Below are positions 24,941 to 37,679 of a stretch of 64,000 nucleotides of DNA, piece by piece. Source of the stretch: Anisakis pegreffii (lineage: Eukaryota > Nematoda > Chromadorea > Rhabditida > Anisakidae); NCBI GenBank assembly GCA_035041965.1, contig JAPYMA010000853.1, forward strand, positions 62,001 to 126,000, given 5' to 3'. Position 1 is the first letter of the stretch. Each line of letters begins with the position of its first letter. Position numbers and translations under genes: made by a program. The notes beneath the pieces were generated by a model. That model saw only the letters and a list, made by a program, of their open reading frames with translations, did not search any database and had not been told where the DNA came from.

Positions 24941-27611
24941 TGCAATGTCTTCATCGCCTTCAAAATGCGTCAAATTGATCAATGCCTTTATCTTGGGCTC
25001 ACCATCAGCGAACGTATAGTAGCAAGGTCATTGGTAGATTCCAATCAAACGGTATATTCCCTTAAATTCACAATAAACATTCGAATAATTCCATTCGGTT
25101 TTGTTCGTTTGCGACGATTCGATTCACACAAAGAGAAGCATTTTCAATACACTGCGCACTTCGACGTCACATAAAGAGTGGATATTGATTGTGAGAATGA
25201 TGAGATTGACTTTGGATGATGTTATTTCATTGAATATGAACGACACTGCAGATGAAAATCAATGGTTCAAAGTATTAATAACGCTAACTAATAGCAGGGA
25301 TGAGATTGACTCTGGATGTTAAGACAAAATAACGCTAATTAATAACGCTAATGAGTTCTAAGTAAACAAACGACCGAAGCAGTGAACAAGAATTGATACA
25401 GAGCTTGTGAGAAAATGATTACGATGCGATAAAATTAACGAAATCAGAACCACCAAGTAATTTTTCAAACGAACCTCAATCAACCGAATTTCAAAGCAGT
25501 CTTAACGATAGGCTCAGATGAGTTCTAAGCAAACAAAAACTTTGATCTTAACATCTCAAAAGGTTGAGCAATTGTGAATTTACGCGACGACTGCTGAGAA
25601 TTTGCTGAAATTTTAATCGATGCGTTCGCTCCGTTGATTGAAAACTCGTTGCCCTCGAATGATTCTGTGGTTCTGTCGATGAACACTTCATGATTTTGGT
25701 GGCTAGATCCGTTAGAAGTGATATTTTGCAAAGTTCGTCAAATCGCCAAAAAAATTGAGCTTCTCATATTCAATCAATCAATCTGCAAAGAAAAGTTGTC
25801 AAATTAAGTTGATCTCAAGCGGTGTAGAAAATATATCACAAGAACGAAAAACAAAACGCAAGCAAAACGTTGAGCAGGCAGGCAGCTATTATTATAGCAG
25901 TTGTCGCTCTTTGAAGACACGTATGAACGAGGGCAACAAACTCGGCAAACGTCGAAACTCATTAACATCATCTCAGTGGGCGAATAAAAAATTGAGTTAT
26001 GATTGGTGATGATGACTGAAGAACATCATATTCAACAATGTCAACACCATCAGAGCACAAGAAAAACGACTAAGAGCTGTCAACAATGAAGTCGACAAGT
26101 TCAATTGCACTCCTAAGTATATTCATACGAATCAAAATTGATATTCACATTCATATAATTGACATTGATGGACTGATGGACGGACGGACGGACGGTACGT
26201 ACAAATGCTGGATGGATGCACACTGATCTGAAAATTGTCTGCAGTGAGCACTAACAAGCATTAATTGCAAACGCATTAGAACATCTTCAGATATACAAAA
26301 GAGAAAATATTTCGTGGTGAATTCATGAGGAGTTATACGAAGTCGTATGGTATGACTCATTATGGTGTTATTGAGGCGACTCATGCCCCAAGTTAATCGA
26401 GAGAAATGTTGATAATTAATGAGCCTATTAAAACCCAATCGCATAAGTCAAAAGATTGAGCAAGGAAACGAAAACACGTGAAGACTGCGAGAAGTATGAA
26501 TGAATCTGATTGTTTTATAAGAATTTGATCGTACCATGGGATCACATTGAATTTCCCGAATTGTCAAAGACAATGTACTGCTCAAAAGGAGTACGGGAAT
26601 GATTAGAAAATGAGTCTCAAAAGGCCGTGAGTTAAGCAAGCGTCTCATAGCTAGCGAAAGGAATCTAATGAAAGTGAGGAGCAAACATTGAAAAACAACA
26701 TCCGCTTGCAATAAATTTTTTTCGGTAATCATCATTAAAAGCAAAAGAAAATAACGAAATGCGGGAATACAAAATGGAAACGATTCCCTCGGGAAACATG
26801 TTGTCATTATGGATATGAATATACATTCGTAAAGAGTGAACGTTATTGCATCGCAGTTTCTCAGAAAAAGGTTGATGAATACAAGTAACGAGAATTTTTC
26901 AAACTGAAAATTCACAATAATGATATCATTTCGGATAGAAACCATGAAATGTCTCTAAGGAGCAACCAAATTCATATTGAACGCTTGTTCGTTGCGTTAA
27001 CTAGTGGATGTTGAGATACTGAACAGTAATATCTATAACAGGCCGACTTTTCAAGTTTTAATATTAGTTCTTAGTAATCATAAAGGCTGACTAACTTTTC
27101 CAAAGATCATTAAGCTTCACTAAGAATAATCGCCGAAACAAGGAACGAAAAACCAATTATTTTGGATACACATAAAACTTAAAATACTGATTGTGAGCGA
27201 ACAAGCAAATTTGCAACTGAAATTTCGACTGCTCATTGCACAAACCCATCTCAAGAAACTTCAAACTTAAGATTTTGACAAGACTTTGAGCTGTATTCCA
27301 CTGATGTTGGTTTAGTGGATCGATTTATCTGCTCAGGAAAACTCATTCAATGGAGCGCAAATTCGGTACAAATTTCTTAATGATCAACGTCTTTCCTTAG
27401 GGCGGCCGAGACTTTTGTTCGATTTGATGTGTGTAAAGTAGTGATGTTTCTGTTCCTGTTCTCTTCTAAAGGATGGAACAGTCCCAGGAGGAAGGACGCG
27501 AACAACGGAACGGAATAAAACAACTAAAAGGCGGATTAAAACAGTTCGTCGAACATAAATATAACCAGTGTAGAGAAATGAATCGAATACTTCACTGAAT
27601 GATTTTGCATT

Positions 27612-28920
27612 TGTTCGGTTTTTTTTTTTTGAAAATGTATCTGGAAAAGTTGCACCAATTATCTGACGTACAAATCAATCAAGAAAATCTTATCAATATT
27701 TGAGGTGAACAGAATTTGAGGTGAACTATCGATTTTTTGTTTTGTGTGACTTAACAAAAATAATTTTCGAATATGAAAAGAGACGAAAATTTGTGACATT
27801 TTTCATAAATGTGCACCGTACCCACTCATGAGCGAAAAGCAATCATATCGTTTGATGTTGACGAATTTCATCGCAGACACTTTCGCATAATCGTTTGATT
27901 TATGAGCAACTGAAATTTTTTTCCTAAATGAATTCCATAATGTGATTCACGTCAGAGTGTGGCAGTGATTGATGGAGTGATTGTGCACATCGTGTTTATG
28001 AAATTCGTTATGATCGCTGGGCTGACTGATCGCATAGTGATGTTGCTAGTTTGGTTGCGGTAAGCGGTTGGAGCATTCTCGCTGATACAAAAACATAATT
28101 ACTCGTTGATTGTGAAGAAGATAAAAGCGATATCACTGTAAGCGATGCCATGAAAATAGCTGATATTATCATTTCTATTTTTCCGTAATGGATTATGATT
28201 ATCCATTTATCATTATCAGTAGAGAATGGTGATGATAAAGGTGATAATGAATTGTCGGCAATTCTGACAGAAAAATTCAACGAATCATCACTGGAAAACT
28301 GGTGGTTTTTCGAACAAAAAGGTAAGTTGAATTGAATTGCGTAAGATTGATTCCGTTCGGCGAAAATTGTGCAATGTTTCAAAACATGTGTTTGTCGATG
28401 CATAATACAGTGACAAAATGCAATGTAATTTTTTGAGTGCACGACCACTCAGAGTCTCATGAATCATCAAAAGGTACTTGCAAACGTTCCACATCAATTC
28501 GGGAATTGTTTAAGATTCATTACGCCTGCAAAATTTTCACCTCTCTCTTTTTGTGTCGAATGCATTCCATCATTAAACGAATACATAGTTTCTCTTCAGA
28601 ACACGTCATTCGTTTCTTGTTTTCGTTACGCTTATCAATTGGACAAATTAAAACACCGACTCGCTCTCACAAAATAAAACACACTTATCGATAGAAAGCA
28701 ATTGGCGAAACGCTCAAAAAATTTCAGTTTTCATTTGCTAAGTGATCAAATCGAGAATGAGGAACTGGTAAAGAACTAAGAACTGTTCCTTGTGAACACA
28801 AAATTGATGAAATGCAGTGTTTAATTCGAGAATGAGGAACTTGTTCGGATTTTTTTCTTTTGAAAATGTTTCTGGGATAGTTGCATCAATTATCTGATGT
28901 ACAAACCAATCATGAAAACC
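27612..28920. repeat. ~75-bp diverged direct repeat (27612-27690 and 28845-28920)
   Basis: Both copies read TTGTTCGG, a T run, GAAAATGT.TCTGG, AGTTGCA.CAATTATCTGA, GTACAAA.CAATCA. The second copy runs directly into the first copy of the exact 52-bp repeat, so the two probably belong to one dispersed element. Confidence 0.7.
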
Positions 28921-28925
28921 TTTTT

Positions 28926-30410
28926 TTTCTGGAAGTTGGTTGGTGAAAGGAATCTGACTGATATCTCGTAGAGAATTAATTTTTTGGTGATAAACTTGAT
29001 AAAACTATGACTAAGCAGGTATAAATTAATGAGATGCACATAGAGATGAATACTTTTAACATAAGAAGAAAAAGTGATGAAATGATCAGCTCGGAACAAT
29101 CATTGAACATCGTTAACAACAACAATGTCGATTGTGAGCCACTAATGAGCATACATACGTAGGTATTCGCGATTGATTAGCTTTAGAACAATGCGAAAAT
29201 GACTGAGATCTCGTCGATAAAATCGAAATTAATATTGAACGAAAGATTTACAAAAAAAAAAGAAACTCTCTAACGTCCGAATCAGAGCATCTTCATCAAA
29301 CTGCCGTCAATTGCTTTGTGATTATTTGTAAACAACAATTTGAAAGATGTTAAGGTTTGATTAATACAAATTTCGAAAACAGTTGCGCATTCACCAATCA
29401 TAGTCTAAGAATAGGACGATTTTGCACTGTCTAAAACTGATTGTTTGCTCATCCTGATTATCGATATTTTCTATGCCCAATAGAACTTCCTCCTGTTCAG
29501 TCACTATTCCGCCGTGCCATTAGAATCATTCTAGTTATTGTTGGTTTTGAGCCACTTGAGTTGATACTCGAAAGAAAAGTTCACATTTGAAAAAATGTTG
29601 CTGAGAATAATCGTACGTGATAGAAAACTGAATTCTTGCCGCTTTTTTCGCCCTAAGTAATAGTCAAGAAGTGACTCGAGAGTAAAGTGGTTCACTGCCT
29701 AGCGAACGAGGGCTTATGGTTGACTGAAGTATTGCAAGATCCACTGTGAGTTAGGGAAATTCCGAAAAATGTCCACCTTCAAAAGTGAAACAAAGCAAAA
29801 ATTCACAATGATAGGTGGGTGTCAAACAAAGGGTTAGGGTCGACCAGAGCGCACTGAAAGCCATCAAATGAAATAATTATGTGAAGTCTGAGAAGAGAAA
29901 TTGGTTCTCAAACGATGTTGTAATACTTTTTTTTTTTCACGCGCATCAAATACTAAGGAATGAAAAATAAAAAACTGAAAATGACACGGTTCATCAACAT
30001 TTCCTGACACATTAGAGCTGACACAGTCACGAGATTCGGTCGAGAGGTAATACAATAACATAACTGAAATTGGTGAGGAACCTTCTTTGGATCTCCAATC
30101 GCTTACGTCTTCACAACATTCATCTCAACAAATTCATCAATGATTCATCAGCAATTTAAATTGGCTGCGATTCGAAGTGAAAATACGTTTTGCTACGCCA
30201 TCTGCATCATTTTTCGGTGATGAATCGCGATCGCTGCGAGCGATGTTCGGTTAGCATATCACATGGATGTTATTGTAGGTTAAGAAATGAAATGGAAACG
30301 GAAATTAATAATTCGAAAAAATCGAATCGTTGACGTTGAATTGATGGTAAGCGACAAGTTTCTGGAAGTTGGTTGGTGAAAGGAATCTGACTGATATCTC
30401 GTAGAGAATT
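28926..30410. repeat. Exact 52-bp direct repeat (28926-28977 and 30359-30410)
   Basis: Both copies begin TTTCTGGAAGTTGG and end TCTCGTAGAGAATT, and I see no mismatch between them. They are 1.4 kb apart in the same orientation. Perfect identity in otherwise drifting noncoding sequence suggests a recent copy event or a conserved element. Confidence 0.85.
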
Positions 30411-32109
30411 TCAGCGATTAATTATCATTAATTGAGCCGTTGACAATGTTTTTATTGATGTGAATAAATCATTTTGAATGTGCAATGCACGCGTTTTGTC
30501 AGTTGAATGTCTTTTTCAACGCTTCTCTTCGTTTATTTTGCCCACATTTTCCTTTCGGAATCAATTTTGATAACCGATCAGCTCCATCATTGTTACACCG
30601 CAGCACATTTATGTTGTTCAGTGGAACGGAACTCTCAACTTTGAGGGAAAATTTTGAACGATTCTTGTGCTCAACGAATCCAAACGCTTAAAAATGCCAA
30701 CAACCAAAAATCAGAACTACTTTTCAATGATAATAAATCTTCTCCTCACATTAACTTAGCTGTAATCTGAAGCAACGCTGTTCTCAGTTTATCAGTGCAT
30801 AAATATGCTCAATTACATGCATGTACCAGTCATTATCTGCCTTCCGGAATGGTTTTGGTGGCTTTGAAATGGTGATTATGGAGGAGAAAACGTAGTGCTA
30901 CTTCCGAAATCAATACGGATTCGCAGGAGACTGCTACCTGTGAATGGTATCTCATTTGTGCCATTGTTACGACAGAAAAGAAATGTTAGATATTATTCTG
31001 ACTAGTGTGTTGCGAAGAAGGAAACAAATTCGTTGAAATGGCAAGTCAGAAACGAGAGTCGCAGTCAGTTGCGATATGCGATATACGAGAGTCATTGAAA
31101 TGCGATAACTGGGATGTAGACGGGGACAAAGAAGTGAGGTCGGAGTCCATGTCCTCCACGACTCAATCATTCTAACCATTGTCGGAAAAACTTAGAGTTC
31201 CGTCTTAGTGCAATGCGATTCGTTATCACATTTCTCTCACATCCACCGAACTCTGATGATACAATCTATTGAACATTTGTTCTCTGTCATGAAAAAAAAT
31301 TGAAATCTTTGACAGTTGGTCAAACGTACACATCGTAGCAAAATTAGACGATCAACTTCGAAACATGTGTGCAATCGGATTTTCGCAGAACGGTTGCGAT
31401 ACACTGCCACCACCGGATTTAACTCACCATATAAATTTCGAAGAAAACCGTATTATTGATATTGTCTTCGTTCATATCAAAAATATATTCTCAAGCATCG
31501 AACTGAAAAATTACTCGAAAAACTAACCGATTTTGGTGATGAATTCTTCTGTGAACAGTCGAAAAACTTGAAAGTAGCAGAGTCATGCTTGATAGTATAA
31601 CAAAACCTCATGTATTTTGACAGCAAATATTATTGCAATGAATCCTTTCAGGATAGAATTCCGAAAGAGTTTTCTTTCGGGTGAAATCGAAAGATCTCAA
31701 AACTGACACGAATAGGCGGCGGAAGTCGAAAATGATGAAACAAACGAAAGAACGTAAAGAATCGAAAGATGAAATTGAAAGGTGTTTGAAGAAGATGAGT
31801 GATATATGTGCGCACATTGCACCGAAATTCAAGAGATAGAAACCTCAAGTTTGATCGTATTACCTTTCAATGCGCTCACAGAATTTCGACATAAATATCA
31901 AAAAGCATCAATGAGAACTGAGGTCTAAGTTTCGACAGAACACGGAACGATGCGGTTGGCTGATTGATTTCAGTGTACTATTGAATGAATGAACGTCTGC
32001 TGAAAAAATTTTAAGAATTTCATTTCGTTTGCGTTTGCTTTTGAGAGGATTAATCCAAAACCAATGAGAACGCCAGAATACCGGGAGGAGGATTCAATTA
32101 AAATGAATC

Positions 32110-32451
32110 GTGTTTTCTGTACTCTACTCAGTCCTCCTCGTACGACAATGCAATGACTCGTTTCAGATTAGATTCCAGTTTGGGAAACGTTATTGTTCTT
32201 TACGTCTAAAAAATTTAGGCTCATTTTCAAAGCCATGGCTTAACCACAATCATGTTCGGCTGAAAAACGTTGTTAATGGACTTTTCATGCAAACAATAGC
32301 TCATCCAGCACTCGACGGCTTTAAGCGACACATTCATGACAATTCACTGTATTGTGATGGCAAATGTATATGTGTAATGAATAAGGGAAAGTTTGAGGGA
32401 AGGATTGCTGCGGCGAAACGAAAAGCTTGGCGTCAAGTTTGTGAGCAATGA
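32110..32451 (+). other. Unassigned 113-codon open frame
   Basis: An open frame of mixed composition with a Cys-containing C-terminal part (SLYCDGKCICVMNKG) and a basic end (AAAKRKAWRQVCEQ). No family is recognised, and no flanking exon could be joined with confidence. It could be a small gene, an exon or chance; I do not assign a function. Confidence 0.2.
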
Positions 32452-33130
32452 GTATTGTGAACGAGGCGATAGAGTTGGAAATGTATTTATGTAATAAATG
32501 TCTGTGTAAAGTACAATATATACACTCAAAAAACCAATATAACTTTGCACGTCATATTGATGTTTTTAGGATCAGTGATCATTTCGATAGACATCAATAA
32601 CGACAACTATTAATTATTGAGTAAAGAACGAACAAGAAAATTTTCACATATTCACAGGATATTATGAATCATTAAAATACACCCGTCGAAATGTGAACCC
32701 GTTGTTGGAATTTTTGCAAACGAGTGGAAACGTTCCAATAATTTAAAGAAGATTGCTACTGAAAAATAATGTACAAAATGAAGGAAGTGTCTACTCATTT
32801 CAGCCTAATCCTAAGCTAAAATGAACAAAAGATCACTTCCTAAAACTTTTTATGATTGCACCTACCCAGTAAATTGATGGGATTCAACCTCAATTCCCGT
32901 GAACGCCAACTGGTTTTTGCATACATCCTATGATGCTAGTTTTTCACATGTTGGCAGCATGATGTTTTCATTGGAAAAGAACACATCACGTGGAAGAAAT
33001 CAGTGGAATAGACTTCTCCAAAGAATTGGAAAGAAAAATGCAAATTGATAGTGATAACTTCGATATGGTGACATAAAACGCGTAAAACAATAAAACTTAT
33101 TTTCAATGATATGTACAAACTACAAAATAT

Positions 33131-36100
33131 CTACAATACTTCGGACAGATATTCAGTGAGCAAGTTCTCAATAGAATGACAAATTCGACTGATTCTATCA
33201 GGCTTGGTTGATTCATTATCTTGCGACAACAAAAGTAGTTTCAAATAAAAGTCGAAACGTTGCTTGAAGTGCTGAAGGCAGCCAATTAGCATCTGAAGAT
33301 GCTTGCCAATCCTCACATCGTGAACATGTCTCAAACGACGTCTCAACCGATAGATACCCACTGCATTCAATTCGAGCATCTCGCAAACCTGTAAATATGA
33401 CTAGACTTATGACCGCAGTTGTCAGTGATAAGACCAAAACTGCACTGAACACATGAACCATTGCAATTATTAATTGTCTGTCTGAAAAGTGACGACGATT
33501 AGTGAGAGTTCCAACAGTGAAAATAGTTGGAATATTGCAAAACAATCTGGGAACCTCACAAATTGATCTGAGATGATTGACGGAACGAAAGTGTGTGATC
33601 TGTGTGATCAACAACATTTCACAGCGTGGTACTTGGTTTGTTTAAATGATTCACTTCAGATGATACTGACTTCAAGCTGTTTTAAAAACTTCTTGCCATG
33701 CAACAACGCCATTTCAATGTCCTTATGAAAAGAAAATTTGCAACTACTCACAGTAGCGTGAAGTGAAACGGCACGATGAGCTGCCGTGGCATCGCCATTC
33801 AGAACACGAACAAATTTCTTCATACTATCCCAAAGATTTTGCGCACTTCTGCGGCGACGATAATCAAGACATTCCTGGAGTGTATTCACTGAGATGCCTC
33901 CAGCATCCGCGTCACTCACGTCGAACAAATATACGCGCTGAAAATTCAAAACAAAACGTCCACTTGTGATAGGAACATTCGCTTGGCAATCTCTAGCGAT
34001 TTGCCGAGATTGAACGGGAGTTTTTTTGCGAACGGAGTTTCGATAACAGATAAAAGCATTCGAACATAATAAAACACACCACAGAAACGTCAACGACACA
34101 TTCATAATGATCCACCACACCATCCCATTTCTCTCCGCACACGTAACAAAACGATTCTCCACAAACACATGTCATATGATTACATCCATCACTTCGCTCA
34201 CAAAATGTACCGCAGAACGGACATCTTTTCAGCATCACATTTCGATCGTCATTGAAGAAGCGATTCACCTGACCTGAAAACGATGGAATATTAGAAAACA
34301 ACGTTGAAATCACATTTAGTGCACTCAAACCGTGAATATTTTGATCATTTTCAGTGTCTGACTCGAATATCCGTTGAAGGGGATGTGCAAAATTATCTCC
34401 AGATGGTTTCGATTAGCTATCTGAAACTATCACTATGTTGCAACAGCAGTTAGAGACCTGGAATGTTGTAACCTGTCAACTTCTCAATGGTACTGACCTA
34501 GACGAGTTTTCGGTAATTTCGAACATTCTCAATTTCCGTTCAATGTCGCACAACAGCACGAAACGATAACACCACCGTTAACTAATCAAAATCATACTGT
34601 GCGACATTCCCCAGCTCCGGAGTCGTAGCGGAAAAACATCAGTTGAAAACGATAACGGCAAAAATGACTTTGGAAGAAGACAATAACAAACCGTTCGATT
34701 GTATAGCAGTAAAATATCGCCTGGCATCCTCGCAAGACAATGCCGGATGTATGGTTTGTTTGCATTTCAAGCATAGAATATTACCACATTCACAATTAGT
34801 TAGGTATTGTTTGATTGGCAGTTCGTTTACGTGCAGCACATTTGTACAATATGAACATTGCAACCAATTTGGTTTCAGCATACATTTATTTGACAGCATT
34901 CTTTTGTAGAGCTCATAGGAGGAAACTGGTAGGATCAACAGAATATGATCAGTGTGCAGCGATTCATCACATTCGAATGCCTGAAATAACTCCCACGGCA
35001 TTGTTCCAGTTACACGAATTGAACTTCTTCTCTACAAGTATGAGTGGAACAGTTTTCATGGATAGCAATCCAGAGCAGATTGGGTGATTTGAACAACATG
35101 GAAGTTCATCGTTATCATGAGTTAATCAGTCATACACTTCCGTAAAGATTTACCGGGCATTTGATGGGCACAATACCAGAAGTGATCATTGACGAAGCGT
35201 ATGAGGTCCAACATTCTCGACAGAATCGATGTGAACATTGCAGAGAAAAGCCATCATCGCTGCATGAATCACATACAGCACAATAAGACGAGTCCGACGG
35301 TATGACACCAGAAGTGGAGGCCACTTCATTGCACTACAAAATGTTACTGTATGTAAACCATTTTGTGGGATGCATTCATTCGTGCATTCCTGGATTGTTG
35401 AGAATATGAACGTGCGACGAATCGTTGAAACAGGCAAAATTGAGTTCAAATTATAGAACATGAATCGTTCAAATAATTGAGAAATGTGTTTTCACTGTAC
35501 TGAAGTGCTTAAAAACACTGAAGGGATGCTAGTAATCGGTAACCTTGGATGGCCTGTTAAACGAGTATTGTTCACAAGCGATACATTCAGCAGCGTCAGG
35601 TTCATAGACATTTGATGATACGAAGTGATCAGATGGAATGAACCGAGTTAACGACGTCGACAGTCTCAGTGAGTATGACACTGAACACTCTTCTGATTCT
35701 GAGCTTTTATCACTTGTGTTTATTATGAACCTGCAAACAGCAGACATTAATTGTTTTTAGGTTTGTGCCCCCATCTACAATAAATAGTGTCAATGAATTA
35801 GTAGAAACATGAGCTGCTAGAAATGGACAGTGCCTTGAAGTGAAAATAGCGATAATAACCTCAAAGTTGTATGTCCTGAATCGAACAAAATCTCGTTCAT
35901 ACAAACAAAACCAGGTAGATTCCTGTTCAATTGTGGCAAAAGCGATCCCAATTCGTCGGATGTATCCGGAATTGATGAAAGGAATGTTCGAGGTATGACA
36001 CCAAAAAGTTCAACTGCATATGGCATAAGTCTTGAGGCAATTGTTTCGATATTTGTTGCTGGACAATCATCATCCAGATTAATCACGATACTTGGTGGAG

Positions 36101-37679
36101 GTATGTGCTTGATGGTCTCTTTGCGATTGTTGTTAATATCATATTCCTCTTTGTATTCCTCAACAGTGACCGTTCCAGTCGACGGTGACGAGTGTAACCA
36201 AATGTCGTATTCTGATGAGCGATTCACAGTTCTCACCTAAGACAAAGCATATACGCTATTACCTATATGTATGAGTGCATGCTTTTCAACTGAGCACGTT
36301 TGGTCGAGATCATTTTAAGACTGTGTTCAACCCAACAGTGATAAGAGAATTACACACAATTGTAAAGAGCTGAGGACATGCGCAGTTTGGAATTCAAGGT
36401 CGTAACACCAAAGGAAATTTTTCTCATTACTTTTAACACTTTCAATCGATTCACACGTAGACGAACAAAGTATTTGTTGCATTTTTTCGGAAAAAAAAAA
36501 CTCAAGTTTCAGATTTCGAAGAAATTCTGTTACCTTTTTTCGCGAACAATTTTTGTGCTTTCGTTTATCTCCCCAAATACCAATGAAGTCATTCAATGTT
36601 GGTTGGCAACGGTTGTGTTCGCTTGCTTCAGCATACGAGCATATTTGACCATCATTCTCGGCATCAGTGAATCCATCGAATTCATTTTCAATTTCAATAT
36701 CAGAACCGACTCTGATTTCTCGCTCACACTCATATAGTTCGTCCTCCAACTCCCATAACAATAGTCGTTTGCGTGCATTCTTTGTTATCATTTTAACTTG
36801 ATCCGTTTCTTTCGTCAATCCGCATTTTTGATAACATCGACATTTTCGATGGTACCGACCAGATGCCGTATGCTTGCGTGTTTTCTTGATTGCTTTCTTA
36901 TGTTTCCGCCTCGAAACGTATGCGCATGCATATTCATATGCAGGTATAGTTGGCAACTTTCGTCGCATATTAAATGAACGAACGCTTCGGTCAAACGAAT
37001 GATGCAAGAACATAACGTGTATTGGGTGCATTCCCTTATTCAAACTTTCTCCATTTTTTCCTATTGCCAACGTTTTGAATTTTGGGAATGTGCGACGGTA
37101 GAGACGTGGCTTTTTCTTGATGGGATACCTTTGACGAGTTCCGTAGATATCGAAAATCGTTTTGTTGATATTGTTTAAATGATATTCATTGTGATAATTT
37201 CCGTTAATACCATGAAATTCAGTGATCATATCACTATAACCAAGAATGCTCGACTTGAGTTCCGGGGCGTCGGAAGCATATTTCACTTTGGACTGCGTGA
37301 TGCAGTTGCAAACTGAGACGCGCAATCCACGTTCGGCATTCTAAAAATAAGATTCACCAAGAACATCTGATAATAATTCCTAGTTGAACATATCAGTTTG
37401 TAGCGAACTATTGCCCGTTTTATTTGGATGGAAGGACTGAAACGACTACTGATTTAAGTGGAAAACGACGAGACACGAGGAAGGAGCTATCACGACAAGA
37501 GAAATGAAAGGTGTGATTGAAAGGATTACTTGGAAGGAAGTGATCGATTTCCTTGCAATTTTCATGATATTCCAACGTTTTTGCTTATTGACCGAATACG
37601 CTACTTCGTAGGCATCTAACGGTAGTTTCTCTGCAGCAATCAATGACGGGAACGGGTTCTTCTGAAATGTTGAATCGAA
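33131..37679 (-). CDS. RING-between-RING (RBR) E3 ubiquitin ligase with long novel N-terminus (5' end incomplete)
   Basis: E3 ligase of the ariadne/parkin type, which takes ubiquitin from an E2 onto its own RING2 Cys before the substrate. Exons, phases agreeing: 37661 (or 37679)-37530, 37340-36534, 36236-35860, 35730-35544, 35333-35154, 35031-34692, 34273-34098, 33937-33752 and 33388-33131, about 880 residues. The first ~500 residues are unrecognised: basic runs (PIKKKPRLYRR, RRKHKKAIKKTRKH), then an acidic stretch (SDIEIENEFDGFTDAEND). RING1 is YCAVCDSC...CSHRFCRECW...IKCP. IBR is WLQCSYC...CECGNILCLKC...HPALSC. RING2 is KRCPFCGTFCERSDGCNHMTC...CGESFCYVC, with the GC-x-H-M catalytic Cys present. 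A helical tail rich in Arg and Leu (QECLDYRRRRSAQNLWDSM, then ELNAVGIYRLRRRLRHV) ends at 33131. After IKCP the expected last RING1 Cys is a Ser (RRSS). No initiator Met is secure; an upstream exon is probably missing. Confidence 0.88.

Larger units (their letters stand above)
24941..33130. other. Long gene-poor region with dispersed repeats
   Basis: About 8.2 kb between the starts/ends of two minus-strand genes. Open frames such as 26448-26945 (-, hydrophobic, AT-driven), 28008-28448 (-) and 32110-32451 (+) show no recognisable domains and no clear splice partners. The region carries the 52-bp exact repeat and the ~75-bp diverged repeat annotated separately, plus a short (GACG)n run near 26174-26195. 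Confidence 0.55.

Noticed and set aside
26448..26945. 165-codon minus-strand open frame with hydrophobic stretches
   Set aside because: Composition follows AT-rich noncoding DNA (Phe/Leu/Ile runs). No domain, no convincing splice sites, and overlapping open frames on the other strand nearby.
28008..28448. 146-codon minus-strand open frame
   Set aside because: No recognisable motif and an overlapping frame in another phase. Best explained by chance in Ser-rich AT sequence.
33993..34168. Hydrophobic stretch (MNVSLTFLWCVLLCSNAFIC) suggesting a membrane-spanning RBR protein of RNF19 type
   Set aside because: It is translated intron between the RING2 exon and the following exon. The spliced product has no membrane span there.
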